From: Ottelia alismoides | Lineage: Eukaryota > Streptophyta > Magnoliopsida > Alismatales > Hydrocharitaceae | Reading direction: 5' to 3' | Length of the DNA stretch: 64,000 nucleotides | NCBI GenBank assembly: GCA_037367405.1 | Contig: JAZKJV010005543.1 | Coordinates: 62,001 to 126,000, forward strand | Shown here: piece by piece, positions 21,828-32,774 of the stretch | Layout of the letters: every line of letters begins with the position of its first letter | How positions within the stretch are numbered: the first letter of the stretch is position 1 | Program-made: the position numbers and the translations under genes | Notes under the pieces: model-generated | What the model saw: only the letters and a program-made list of their open reading frames with translations | Told to the model about the DNA's origin: nothing | Database searches by the model: none

Positions 21828-22628
21828 CTACAGCTCCGGTGTCAGCCCACAGAAGAAACTCTGCACCAGGTGGGGCTTGGAGATGTCGTGATGTGGACAC
21901 CGGTCTATGAGCTCTCTGAAACGATCCCATGCTTCATGGAACTGTTCATTTGGGATCATGGTGAAATTGCTGATCATGGCTCGAGCTGCGTTTGTCCGGC
22001 CGAGAGGATAGTATTTCTTCAAATATACGGACCGGAGATCTGCCCAAGTGTCGACAAATCGCCCTAGATGCTTGAGCCAATATGCGGCTCGATCAACCAA
22101 TGAGAATGGGAAGGCGATCATCTTGATTGTGTCCTCGGTCAACAACCGATCGTGGATGGTGCTGCATATCATTTCGAATTCTTGGAGGTGGAGGTGCGGC
22201 TCTTCGATCGGCAACCCATGGAACTTGGGTAGCATCTGAATCGTGTTGTGCCGAAGCTCGAAGTCTCCATGGATTGGTGGGAGTCTGATCCACCGGTGAG
22301 TGAGGGATGAAGCTGGGTTGTGCAGTTCCCTCATGATAGTCTGTGGCGGTCGCTCACCGTCCGGGTCGCCTCCTCCTGCATCGGGTCCTCCTCCTCCTCC
22401 ACCGCCAACGCCCCCAGGTCGGTTTTCTCTCAGCTGTGTTATCTCTCTCATCAGATCACCCATGAATGTTCCCTGGTCACGGATCTGTCTCTGCATATTC
22501 TCCAGGGATGCTAGCAGGGAATTGTTGATGGCCGCTTGATCAATAATGAACGGCGGGTGATCGTGATCATCTTGGTGCTCGCCTCTGTCTGCCATTGCTT
22601 GATGCTCTGAAAATGCAAAAGAGGCCAT
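21828..22628 (-). CDS. gag: Element B gag, N-terminal part ending at an internal TAG
   Basis: A 266-codon frame from MASFAFSEHQAMADRG. A disordered, charged start and a Gly-rich run are followed by the retrotransposon gag core (HGDFELRHNTIQMLPKFHG, SLVDRAAYWLKHLGRF, YPLGRTNAARAM, CPHHDISKPHLV). It stops at TAG (21828-21830), where A has CAG. The frame continues straight on, so this is a simple nonsense change within the capsid domain, not a gag/pol boundary. Upstream an N-terminal extension beginning MMGRRSLRP (start 22843) exists, but in B it is one base out of frame with MASFAF near 22705; in A the frames agreed before B inserted. I cannot tell which start B uses. Confidence 0.9.
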   Translation of the reverse strand: MASFAFSEHQAMADRGEHQDDHDHPPFIIDQAAINNSLLASLENMQRQIRDQGTFMGDLMREITQLRENRPGGVGGGGGGGPDAGGGDPDGERPPQTIMRELHNPASSLTHRWIRLPPIHGDFELRHNTIQMLPKFHGLPIEEPHLHLQEFEMICSTIHDRLLTEDTIKMIAFPFSLVDRAAYWLKHLGRFVDTWADLRSVYLKKYYPLGRTNAARAMISNFTMIPNEQFHEAWDRFRELIDRCPHHDISKPHLVQSFFCGLTPEL

Positions 22629-22843
22629 TTCAGGTGCTGTTGAATGTGCTGAACTCTGTGATGCACTGAACTCTGAAATGATTGGACTGAGGGAAGGAGA
22701 ATGGGAGGATGGTCGAGGGGGAACAGGGTGGATGTGAACTCAGGCTCGGAGAGCGGACTCTCCGAGTTGTTCCTAGATGAATAAGGAGGAGTGCTGGATA
22801 GCGGTGCCGACAGGGTCGGCCTAAGAGATCTCCGTCCCATCAT
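22629..22843 (-). pseudogene. gag: N-terminal gag extension of B, frameshifted
   Basis: Reads MMGRRSLRPTLSAPLSS and on to about 22705, then loses frame relative to A by one missing base (GGGAGGATGG here against GGGAAGGGTGG in A). It is rich in Ser and Pro with no recognised domain. If MASFAF at 22628 is the real start, this is only 5' UTR; conservation in A favours a coding role in the ancestor. Confidence 0.55.
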
Positions 22844-24597
22844 CTTGATTATTTGGAAAGAGTGGGAAAATGCAAGAAAAAGATGATGAGATGCAACAAA
22901 ATTTTGCACAATTGTGCGGTGTTTTTGATCTTGACCTTAATAAATCTAACAATCAAACACAAAGCAAGGGTAGGTTCACCAACTCAACTCGTGAAGCCGT
23001 GAGGGTTCGGCTTTTATCTTGTCAGTTTTAGCTTGCTTTTCAGGTATTTATCTTTTCACGAGTCCTTAGAGCGCTACGCCTATAGGAGAGAGAGTACTGC
23101 CAGGGAAGTGTCCCCGTACTTGTCCTCCTCCTGTGTAACCTGTAACTTGCGCTTTTTAAGGTCCTTGTAACCCTTCCTGGATCCCTACTCAGCCAAAGAA
23201 AAGAGGGAGGAAGCCGATAGGCAAAACCGATACTTCGGACCTCGCTCGCAACGGAATCACCCGTGAGCGTACAAGGTCCTACTCGGACGCAGCCGGTGAG
23301 ACAGACACACCCGTGAAGGCGTGGCCTAAGCTCGGTACTTCGGACAAGGTCGGTGCTCACACAATAGTGAGTCACCAATGGCAACCAAGTCCTACTCGAC
23401 TACGTACGATAGTAGCGCCAATACTTCGGAAATCCAGGCGATACACAAGGCAGCCACAAGTTGGGTTTTGGGCTCTAATCCTTACGAAGCGCTCACCTCA
23501 CTGGGAAGGAAACCTTCCTATGCAACCTGAAAACAAGTGAGGGTGTTACTCTCCCCAAGCAATGAATCCAATTACCAATTTTATTTTGGTCAAGTTTTCT
23601 TTAGCAGTCCCTTTTTTAATTTTTTGGTGTTATCGCTTCTTTTGAGTCAAATTCAAACAAGCGCCTAACGTTTTTGTATTTTTTTCCTTTATCCTACTTT
23701 GTCCAAAAACAGAGGGAGAAAAGAGTCGGAAAAGCCGTGCAAGTCGACACCAAGGTGGAAATCTCACCTTTGTGCCTAGATGATGCGTGCAAAGTAAGAG
23801 GACTTACAGCGAATCCTAGCTCTCTCCATGCGGGATGCAAAGCAGAATATTTAAACCTAAGCTATATGGCGATATGCAACGGAAATCGTCCTAGAACAGG
23901 CAACTGCTAGCGTGAAGAACCACAAGCTAGCTAATAGCTTCTAATCCGAGTGTCTGGTCTTGGCTCACCCCTCCTCTGCCCAACACATTTGGAGTAGGAG
24001 AAAGCGCTTGTTCGGGTGTGAGCTCGCGGCGCGTGGATTTGGAAGCTACTCGCTAACTGTTTGATTATTCTAAGTCCAAATACGTATCTATAGGTGCATG
24101 CAAAGATTATTAAGTATTTGGACCTATTCTAATCGAGTCAAGCAGTCCTAGAACTAAGAGCTCAATCCACAAAATAAAGTGAAAAATGAAAACAAAACCG
24201 GAAAATGACAAGCGATGAAAACGCGGTCAAAACGCGGTGAGCCCCCGGGTGAACAAACACCCGGAAATTAGGCCCGAATGTTCAAGTGTCCAAGGTACCT
24301 GTATTATTACAAATTAAATGAATCACTCTCTCACCAAATAAAAGAAAAGCTATCTAATCACTCTCTCTCTCACTCCTTGCTCTCTCCTGCCGGCTTGGCT
24401 AAAGAAAAGCCGGCTCCGCTTCCCAAGGTTGCGTCGTATCGCCTAGGCGATCCGCCTCGCTCCGCGGTCCCTCGCAAGAAGACAAGAAAAGAAATGGTCA
24501 GATAACTCAATCAATTTGTATCAAAAATGCAAGAGAAATGGAATGAAGCTATATAGATAATCACAATCAAACAAAATATGAACTACAAGCTGTTGCT
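22844..24597 (-). other. Element B leader between PBS and gag, no supported gene
   Basis: About 1.75 kb of untranslated leader, homologous to A 28598-30352. It holds an acceptor-like site TAATAATACAG|GTACC (24299), a hairpin CCGGGTG/CACCCGG (24245-24264), and three TACTTCGGA motifs about 100 bp apart near 23228, 23335 and 23420. A 114-codon frame (23384-23040) is split by a frameshift in A, so I treat it as chance. Confidence 0.65.
24245..24264 (-). other. Leader hairpin, element B
   Basis: Arms CCGGGTG (24245-24251) and CACCCGG (24258-24264) around a 6-nt loop, about 335 bp downstream of the PBS in element sense. A keeps the hairpin with one weakened pair (about 29997-30016). Position would suit a packaging or dimerisation signal, but that is inference. 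Confidence 0.4.
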
Positions 24598-24614
24598 CCC
24601 CGGCAACGGCGCCA
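24598..24614 (-). other. Element B primer-binding site, tRNA-Asp type
   Basis: Minus strand TGGCGCCGTTGCCGGGG, two bases after the LTR end ...GAATCA. It is a full 17-nt complement to the 3' end of plant tRNA-Asp (CCCCGGCAACGGCGCCA, from general knowledge of that tRNA). Confidence 0.92.
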
Positions 24615-24616
24615 TT

Positions 24617-27600
24617 TGATTCGGCCAGAAATTGGTGGTCTTAAGTTCAGCACAAAGCGTGAACTCAGTCGGTGTGTTGACCACACTAAATCTGACTAAA
24701 ATCAACAATTAACCCACACTAAAAATCAATAATTAGAAATAAATGTGGAGTTAAAATTTATTTTTAACTCTGCACAAATGATGTAAAGGGCAAGTATGCA
24801 GAGAGTTCGAACACAGGGAGCAAACAGTGTAACTCAAGCAAATGAATGCACAAGTGTGTGAGTGTGTGAGTGTCTACACTAAGCAAGCAAAGGAATTTTT
24901 GTGGGTTTTTAAATTTTTAACTCTTTTTTTTATTATTTTTAATTTTGTATTTTGATTTTTGATTTTCTGATTTTTATATTTTATAATTTATAATTTTGTA
25001 TTTCTTTTTCAATATTGGAAAGTAAAGGCACTATAAGAAAAAAAAGCAAGCTAAAAGACTTATAAAAAAAATGCACAAAATACTCAAAAATTCAGAAATA
25101 AAATGTTTTTGGTACTTTCAAAGTTTTCTACTGTTTTTGTGATTTTTGGGGATTTTTCAAGTTGTTTTTGATATTTTTAAAAGCTGAAATAAGAGAAAAC
25201 AGTGCAAACAAGGCTGGCTGTGAGTAAAATGGAATCTAAAAATACCAACCAGTAGCAAAAATGTTTCACACTATTTTTCAAATAAAAGTAACAAAGTAAG
25301 GAAGAAACAGAAGCTGAGTTTACAATTTTTGGGTTTTTCTACTATTTTCTATATTTTTTTGAAGTTTTTGAGAGTTTTTAATTTTTTTAGTGTTTTTCTT
25401 TTGAAATTTTTAATGATTTTTGGATTTACACTCAAATAGGATAAAATAGACACTAGGTGATTTTTTTGGAATTTTTGGAGGAGTTTTAATATTTTTTTGG
25501 TATTTTCTAAGCTAGACAGTGCACAAATAGGGAGTTTTTGATTTTTAATAAATAGGAAAATAAAATAAAATCAAAAACTAAATAGCTGGCGTTAAAGTAT
25601 AGATGCACAGGAGCTTAAGTCTATTTTTGTGGAGTTTTTGGGCTTAAAATGATATTTTAAATAAATACAACAAGCATCTAAGCATTAAACAGTCCTGGCA
25701 GGGGCATAAGTGCAATATTCAAAACCTCCAGGGGCATACATGCAATTTTCCACAAAAATATACTCTTGATATTCAATTTTTGGCACTAAAAGACAATTAA
25801 CAAAACCGCCTGGGCCTCCTGGCAATTTACCCACCAGGGCGCGTGACTTGCACGCGCCTGGGAGGGACCAAAATGTAATATAGCAAACACCCGGGGGCCT
25901 ACTTGCAAAATAACCAGAAATATTACACGTAATGCCAAAATTTTGGTACTAAAACTAAATACGCAAAAGTCCGAGGGGTCCTTTGCAAAAAGCCCACCAC
26001 CTCACGTGAACTGGTCACGTGAGGTGACGTGGCGAGGACCTATATGCAAATAACCAAAGTGCGGGGGCCTTTTTGCAAATAGTACAAACTTTTTACGCTA
26101 CAGACGAAAGTTTAAAAACTAAATATTAAATACAAAAATGACGAGGGTTGAGATGCAAAATACCCACGCCTTATCTCCTCGTGCGTGATCGAACGGTGGA
26201 GATCCGCTCACTTATCCATGTGGCGCACGCACAACGCGCGATGACGGTTCGGCGATCAGCGGCTGAGATCAGATCTGGCGAAGATATCGACGGTGGGAGC
26301 GTGACAAGATCTGACGGCTGCGGCTTGATCTGGAGCGGGCCGAGGATCGAACGGTGGAGACACACGGAGGAAGAACAGGGAAGAACTCCGATGCGGCGAA
26401 GTTCCTCCGACGAGCTGACGCGCCTCCGGTTGTCTGGGTCGCTCCAAGAAGGTCCGGGAGACTCCTACGGTGATGCTCTGCCGTCTGGGGCTCTCAAAAT
26501 CGCCGGAGAGGCTCTGAGGTGCTGCTGCTAAGGCGGCGGAGCTCCAAGCTCCAGGTATCTCCGGCGGAGGTCGAATCCGAGCCCCCAGGCGCTGTTATGC
26601 TCCAGGTACCTGCAAAAGGTGGTGAGAAGGCCCAGGGCAAATTGCCTGGGCCTCGCGGGGACCTAATCTAAGCGCGAGGTGGAGTGGATGTCGGTGGCCG
26701 GAGGTGCGCTCCGGCGAGGATGGTTGAATGGGCGAAATAAGCGATGGAACGTCAAAATGTTTTGGGGTTTTCGATCCTAAAGCTAACAGGAATAAAACGC
26801 ACGAAAGAAAACGCGGGGTGGAAGCCCTCGATGGCCGGAGCCAGAGGATGAAGGTTACCTCGACGCCGGCGGTTGACGGAGGTGCTGGAGCTTCCCTCAA
26901 CCTCGTTCGCCCTGGCTGAGAAGCTCGCGGCGGAGCTGTCACCTCCGGCAAGGTTCCTAGCACTAGAGAGGCGGAGAGGGGTGGACCAAGGGGACTCAAA
27001 AATCAAAGGGAAAGAGGGGGGTCGGTTTTATGTGGTTTGACCCCTGACTGAGATGCTCCAAAGATCAAGAAATATTTTGCAAATCTTGGGTCCAAAGACC
27101 AAGATTAAGCTTGGGCGAGTGAGATAAATAGTTGGTGAGCAATGTTGCAGAAGGAATCATCACGAAAACATGAAAGAATCGACTGGGAAAAAGCCACAAA
27201 GATGGCTCAAAAACCAAGTCTGACAGGGTCCACAGGGGGTAGGTCAGCTAGTTGACCGAAGTCAACTAGGGTTTGCACCTGGTTGGTCCACGTGGACCAA
27301 CCAGGAAAAACCCTGGAAAAATTATTTGTTAATTCAATTAAAAATAGTAAACGGCCGAATTAAATAAAAGTTGTAAAATAAAAAATGTTCAAAATATTAT
27401 GTAGTATTTAATTCTGATTTTTATTTATTTTTATGACTTATATTTTTACAAGTTACATTTTTAACCCTATATAGGTATAACACCTATGTATTTTGATATT
27501 TTATTTTTATTTTGGTATTTTCAATTTTATTCTCTTTGTTTATTATTTTCAAAAATTATAAGATACTTTTAGATACATAAATCTATTTTTCTTTTATTTT

Positions 27601-28462
27601 TCTGATATGTTTTGTGTATTTAATAAAATACAAGTGTATTTTGTATAGGTATGTACATAGGCAGTATACCAATGTATTGAAAATATACAAGTGTTTTATT
27701 TTTAATTTTCTTTGCATTTTATTTCAATTTTAATGCACATATATAGTATAAGTAATGTTTACAAAATTATAAAAATATAAAAATGAATAAATAATGAATT
27801 AAGAATAAATTGAATATTTCATTCAGTACAAGTGTACAATGGGGGTCCAAAAGTCAACTTTCAAACCGTAGCTCCGCCAAATGCGAAACCACCACCATTG
27901 GATAGATTATTTTATTCTATAAACAATTAAAGGTGAGTACACTGCATTTGGAGTTGTCGTTCGTGAGATACGGGTCTGGGAAGTTGGGATTTTGGATTCT
28001 TATTCAGACCATATCTTTTCATCTGTACATTCTTTTTCTGTGAAATCAATTTTGTCTTTTTCTTTATGAAATTATCTACAATTTTTATGTACAAAGTTTC
28101 TTTATTTGATGTATAAAAAGTGGAACCAAAAATAGGTCCCAAAATGAATAAAGAATGAATAGGTTGTACAGGTATTTTATCTGTGTTTTGGCCCTTATCT
28201 CCCCCTACTTTATTCCTTGTCGACCTATTCATCTAGATGCCTAGGTCTCGGGGGTTTTGAGTCATAAAATATTTACAATATTTTATTCTTTTTCTTTTCT
28301 TTATTTATTCTATAATTTTGGCCTTAATTACAGTGATTTATACACAATCTGAATGCACATGCATGGATGCTAAGATGATGGTTTTAAGGCTATTTAAAGG
28401 CATTTGCTAGGGTTTTTGGTGCCAAAATGATAGAATAAAGATGATGAAATGTGGATTCATCA
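24617..28462 (-). repeat. Element B 5' LTR (3846 bp)
   Basis: Promoter copy of the LTR. Features mirror the 3' LTR at an offset near +14880: U5 signature 24805-24821, G-boxes 26003-26021, intron-like unit 26610-26858, TATA-like site near 27026, terminal palindrome 28442-28462. It is followed by the target copy GTGGT (28463-28467). Confidence 0.96.
26610..26858 (-). other. Intron-like GT-AG unit inside B 5' LTR (249 bp)
   Basis: Same donor (GAG|GTAACC at 26858) and acceptor (TTTTGCAG|GTACC at 26610) as in the 3' LTR. As this is the transcribed LTR, this is the copy whose splicing could be tested in RNA. Confidence 0.5.
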
Positions 28463-28467
28463 GTGGT
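28463..28467. other. Target-site duplication of B, right copy
   Basis: GTGGT, identical to 9734-9738. Confidence 0.95.
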
Positions 28468-28597
28468 CGAGGGGGAACAGGGTGGATGTGAACTCAGGCT
28501 CGGAGAGCGGGCTCTCTGAGGTATTCCTAGATGAATGAGGAGGAGTGCTGGATAGCGGTGCCGACAAAGTCGGCCTAAGAGATCTCCGTCCCATCAT
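28468..28597 (-). pseudogene. gag: Element A gag N-terminal fragment
   Basis: Begins MMGRRSLRPTLSAPLSS at 28597 and is cut after about 43 codons by B; the rest is at 9738 and below. Nearly identical to B 22843-22715. Confidence 0.8.
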
Positions 28598-30352
28598 CTT
28601 GATTATTGGGAAGAGTAGAGGGAATGTAGAAGAAGAGGAATGAAAGAAAAGCAAAATTGCGCACATATGTGCTGTGTTTTTTATCTTGACCTAAATAAAT
28701 CTAGCAATCAAACACAAAACAGGGGTGAGTTCACCAACTCAACACATGGAGCCGTGAAGGTTCGGCTTTTATCTTGTCAATTTTAGCTTGATTCAGGAAT
28801 TGATCTTTTCACGAGTCCTTAGAACGCTACGCCTAAAGGAGAGAGAGTACTGCCGGAAAAGTATTCCCGTACTTGTCCTCCTCCTGTGTAACCTGTAACT
28901 TGCGCTTTTTAAGGTCCTTGTAACCCTTCCTGGATCCCTACTCAGCCAAAGAAATAGAGGGAGGAAGCCGATAGGCGAAACCGATACTTCGGACCTCGCT
29001 CGCAAAGGAATCACCCGTGAGCGTGCAAGATCCTACTCGGACGCAGCCGGTGAAACAGACACAACCGTGAAGGCGTGGCCTATGCTCGGTACTTCGGACA
29101 AGGTCGATGCTCACACAATAGTAAGTCACCAATGGCGACCAAGCCCTACTCTACTACGTACGATAGTAGCGCCAATACTTCGGAAATCCAGGCGATACAC
29201 AAGGCAGCCACAAGTTGGGTTTTTGGCTCTAATCCTTACGAAGCGCTCACCTCACTTGGAAGGAGACCTTCCCATGCAACCTGAATACAAGTGAGGGTGT
29301 TACTCTCCCAAACAATGAATCCAATTACCGATTTTATTTTTGGTCAAGGTTTTCTTAGCAGTCCCTTTTTTATTTTTTTTGGTGTTATCGCTTCTTTTGA
29401 GTGAATTCAAATAAGCGCCTAACGATTTTTGTATTTTATTGATCCTACTTTGTTCCAAAAACAGAGGGAGAATAGAGTCGGAAAAGCCAATGCAAGTCGA
29501 CACCAAGGTGGAAATCTCACCTTTGTGCCTAGATGATGGATGCAAAGTGAGAAGACTTACAGTGAATCCCAGCTCTCTCCATGCGGGATGCAAAGCAGAA
29601 TTTGTAAACCTAAACTACATGGTGGTATGCAAAGCGGAAATCGTCCTAAGGTAGGCAACTGCTAGCGTGAAGAACCACAAGCTAGCCACTAACTCTCAAT
29701 CCTAATGTCCGGTCTAGGCTCACCCCTCCTCTGCTCAACACACTTGAGTTAGGAGAAAGCGCTTGTGTGGGATGAGCTCGCGGCGCGTGGATCGAAAGCT
29801 AATGACCAACTGTTTAATTAGTCTAAGTCCAAATACGATCTATAGGAGCATGCAAAGGTTATTAGTGTGTTTGGACCTATTCTAATCGAATCAAGCAAGG
29901 CCTACAACTAAGGGCTCAATCCAGAAAAGAAATGAAAAAGGAAAACAAAACCGGAAAATGATACGGAAAAACGCGAGAAAAACCGCGGTGAGCCCCCGGG
30001 TGAACAAATACCCGGAAATTAGGCCCGAAGTGTCCAAGAGTCTAAGTACCTGTATTATTACAAATTATCAAAGTCACTCTCTCACAAAAATAAATTACAA
30101 CTAATCTACCACTCTCTCACTCCTCCTACTCTCTCCTACCGGCTTGGCTTAAGAAAAGCCGGCTCCGCCTCACGTGGTTGCTTCGGGTCACCTAGGCAAT
30201 CTGCCTCGCTCCGCGGTCCCTCGCAAGAAGACAAAAGAAGAATGGTCAGATAGCTCAATCAATAGATATATCAAAAGTGCAAGAGAGACAAAATAAAGCT
30301 ATGGTAGACAACCAACACAAATAGACAAAAGTGTGAACTACTCGTTGTTGCT
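28598..30352 (-). other. Element A leader, no supported gene
   Basis: Homologous to B's leader, with small indels. An acceptor-like site TAATAATACAG|GTACTTAG ends at 30050, matching the one in B. TACTTCGGA motifs occur near 28984, 29090 and 29176. Confidence 0.65.
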
Positions 30353-30369
30353 CCCCAGCAACAGCACCA
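30353..30369 (-). other. Element A primer-binding site, decayed
   Basis: Minus strand TGGTGCTGTTGCTGGGG. It differs from B's tRNA-Asp site at three positions, each a C-to-T change at a CpG, the signature of deaminated 5-methylcytosine. Confidence 0.88.
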
Positions 30370-31771
30370 TTTGATAAACACGGAATTCAAGAGAGCCTAA
30401 ATGGTGTCTCACACAAGGCGGAGACGACCGTCGTTGTGGCGACCCTCAAATGAATCTCATATTTAATCAACAATTAACCCACACTATAGATCAATGAAAT
30501 AGAAATAAATGTGGAGTTAAAATTTATTTTTAACTCTGCACAAAATGTATAGCAAGCAAGTATGCAGAGAGTTCGAACACAGGGAGCAAACAGAGTAGAA
30601 GCACAAAAGTGTGTGAGTGAATGTGAATTGTCTACACTAAGCAAGCAAGCAAAGATTTTTGTGGGTTTTAATTTTTTTTAATTTTTTTTAATTTATTTTT
30701 TTAATTTTGTATTTTGATTTTTAATTTTCTGATTTTTATAATTTTATATTTTATAATTTTTTAATTTCTTTTTTAATATTGGAAAATATAAGCAATGTAA
30801 GAAAAGAGGTGGTAATGTATTTATAAAAAATGCACACAAATAGCCAAAAATTCAGAAATAAAAACTTTTTGGTATTTTTATGATTTCCTACTGTTTTTAT
30901 AATTTTTGGGTATTTTTCAAAGTGTTTTTGGTATTTTTAAAAACTGGAATAAATCAAAATAGTGATAAAGCTATTGGCTGGAGATAAAATGAGAATTAAA
31001 ATAGCAAATAGCCTAAAAATTTTTCCACACTATTTTTCAAATAAAGATAATGAAAACAGGAGACTACAGGACTTGAGTTTACAAATTTTGGAGTTTTCTA
31101 CAATTTTATGGATTTTTTTGAAGTTTTTAAGTATTTTCTAATTTTTAAGGTTTTTCTTTTGAGATTTTTAGTGATTTTTGGACTGACACTAAAATAGGTC
31201 AAAATACACACTAGGGAATTTTTTGGAATTTTTCGAGGACTTTTAATATTTTTTTGGCATTTTCTAAGCTAGACAGTGAATAAAAAGCATGTTTTTTATT
31301 TTTAATAAATATAAAAATGAAATAAAAACAAAAACTAAAATTATAACGTGGAAGAACAAGTACACAGGAGCTTAAGTTCAATTTTTGAGAATGTTTGGAA
31401 TTAAAATGAGTCTCCACATAATTACGTTAAGCACACAAAAATTAAACAGGCCTGGCAGGGGTATAAGTGCAATTTCTCAAACATCCAGGGGGTACATGCA
31501 AAATTGCCACAAAGTTTCACACTAAAACTTGCATTTACTGGATTGAAAGCAAATTACAAAACCCAGAGGGGCCTTAATACAAAATGTCCAAGCTAAGCAC
31601 GTGCTACACACGCGTTTGACAGGGACCTAAAGGTAATATCCAAAAGTATCAGGGGCTTCTATGCAAAATATCCCAAACTTTTACACTACGTCACAAGATT
31701 TTGGGACTAATTTGAAATAAATAAACCCCAAGGGTGTCCTTGCAAAAAGCCCACCCCCTCACGCGCACAGG

Positions 31772-31777
31772 CACGTG
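31772..31777. promoter_or_regulatory. G-box in A 5' LTR
   Basis: CACGTG followed by AGGTGACGTGG as in B; the partner G-box has decayed to CACGCG. Confidence 0.35.
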
Positions 31778-32356
31778 AGGTGACGTGGCACAGGACCTAA
31801 GTGCAATAAAAATAAAAGTGTGGGGCTTACATGCAAATAACACAAAATAATTACACTACAGATGAAAGTTTTGGTACTAAAATGTAAATACAAAATGTGG
31901 TGGGTTTAGAGTGCAAAATACCCCTCTTGCGCGCGATCCAACGGCTGCGGGTCTTCACTTAAACACGTGGCGTTGATCGGACGGTTGATGGCGCTTCGCG
32001 TGGACGGTGGAGATTAGATCGCTCGAGGACGATATGACGGTGGCGATGAAGCGTGATCCAACGGACGCTGCGCAATCTGGAGGTGCTCCAAGATCCAACG
32101 GAGGGGAGTCGATGGGGAAGAACATCGAAGAACACTGGCAAGGGTGAACTTAGCCGCTCCAGATCTTCGTCCTCCGGCGATGTCAAGGCTCCAAAATGGA
32201 CGTGGAGCGTCCCTAGGTCTTCGTCTTCCTCCTGGAGTCTTCAAAAACCAACAGCGAGGGTCGTAGAACTCGCGGGCGACCGGCGGAGCTGGGCAGCTGC
32301 GAAAGCTCCGGCGAGCTTCAAAATTGATCTCCAGGCACTATCAAGTGCGCTTTGAC

Positions 32357-32604
32357 CTGCAAAAAGAGTCAAAGGGTCCAGGGAAAACTGCCTGGACCCT
32401 TGGATGGACGTGGGGATGCGTGGAGCGAAATGGCGATGGACGGCCGGAGGTGCGCTCCGGCCAACTTAGCGATTTGAGCGAAATAAGCGATGAAACTCGG
32501 ATTTTTTTGGGGGTTTTTGATCCTTAGGTTAACAGGAACTAAATGCATAAAAGAAATGAAAGGGGGGAGGCCCTCAATGGCCGGAGCCAGAGGGAGTAGT
32601 GTAC
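32357..32604 (-). other. Intron-like GT-AG unit in A 5' LTR (248 bp)
   Basis: Element-sense donor CGAG|GTACAC (32604) and acceptor CTTTTTGCAG|GTCAAAG (32357). The donor lies about 166 bp downstream of the TATA-like TATAAG at 32769-32774. Confidence 0.5.
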
Positions 32605-32768
32605 CTCGACCGCCTGTCTTGCGGGAGGTGGTGGAGGCGCCCTCGACCTCTATCGCCTTGGCTGACGACCTCGCGATGGAGCTGTCACCTCCAGGGAGCT
32701 CGGGAGCACGAAGGTGGCGACGAGGGGTGGACCGAAGGGACTCAATTTGAATTCAAAGTAGGGGGTCG

Positions 32769-32774
32769 CTTATA
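32769..32774 (-). promoter_or_regulatory. TATA-like box, A 5' LTR
   Basis: TATAAG on the minus strand within CCAATATAAGCG, at the upstream edge of the GC-rich leader zone. Confidence 0.5.

Larger units (their letters stand above)
9739..28462 (-). mobile_element. Element B: complete Athila-type LTR retrotransposon, about 18.7 kb
   Basis: Element order on the minus strand: 5' LTR 24617-28462, 2-nt spacer, tRNA-Asp PBS 24598-24614, leader, gag-pol 22843/22628-16071, hairpin array 15882-15520, 3' UTR, PPT 13583-13596, 3' LTR 9739-13582. Both ends are TG...CA and the target duplication GTGGT is exact. The LTRs differ by roughly 35 substitutions and two 1-bp indels in my hand count, under 1 percent, so insertion was recent. 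Coding damage seen is one TAG in gag and a one-base frame difference in the extreme N-terminal gag extension. It is inserted in element A. Confidence 0.96.

Noticed and set aside
23040..23384. 114-codon frame in the B leader as a small gene
   Set aside because: In A the same sequence is split between two frames, and the protein is Arg/Ser-rich without a motif; similarity follows from DNA homology.
24598..24614. A tRNA-Asp gene
   Set aside because: Only the 3' 17 nt match; no D-arm, anticodon or acceptor 5' side. It is the primer-binding site.
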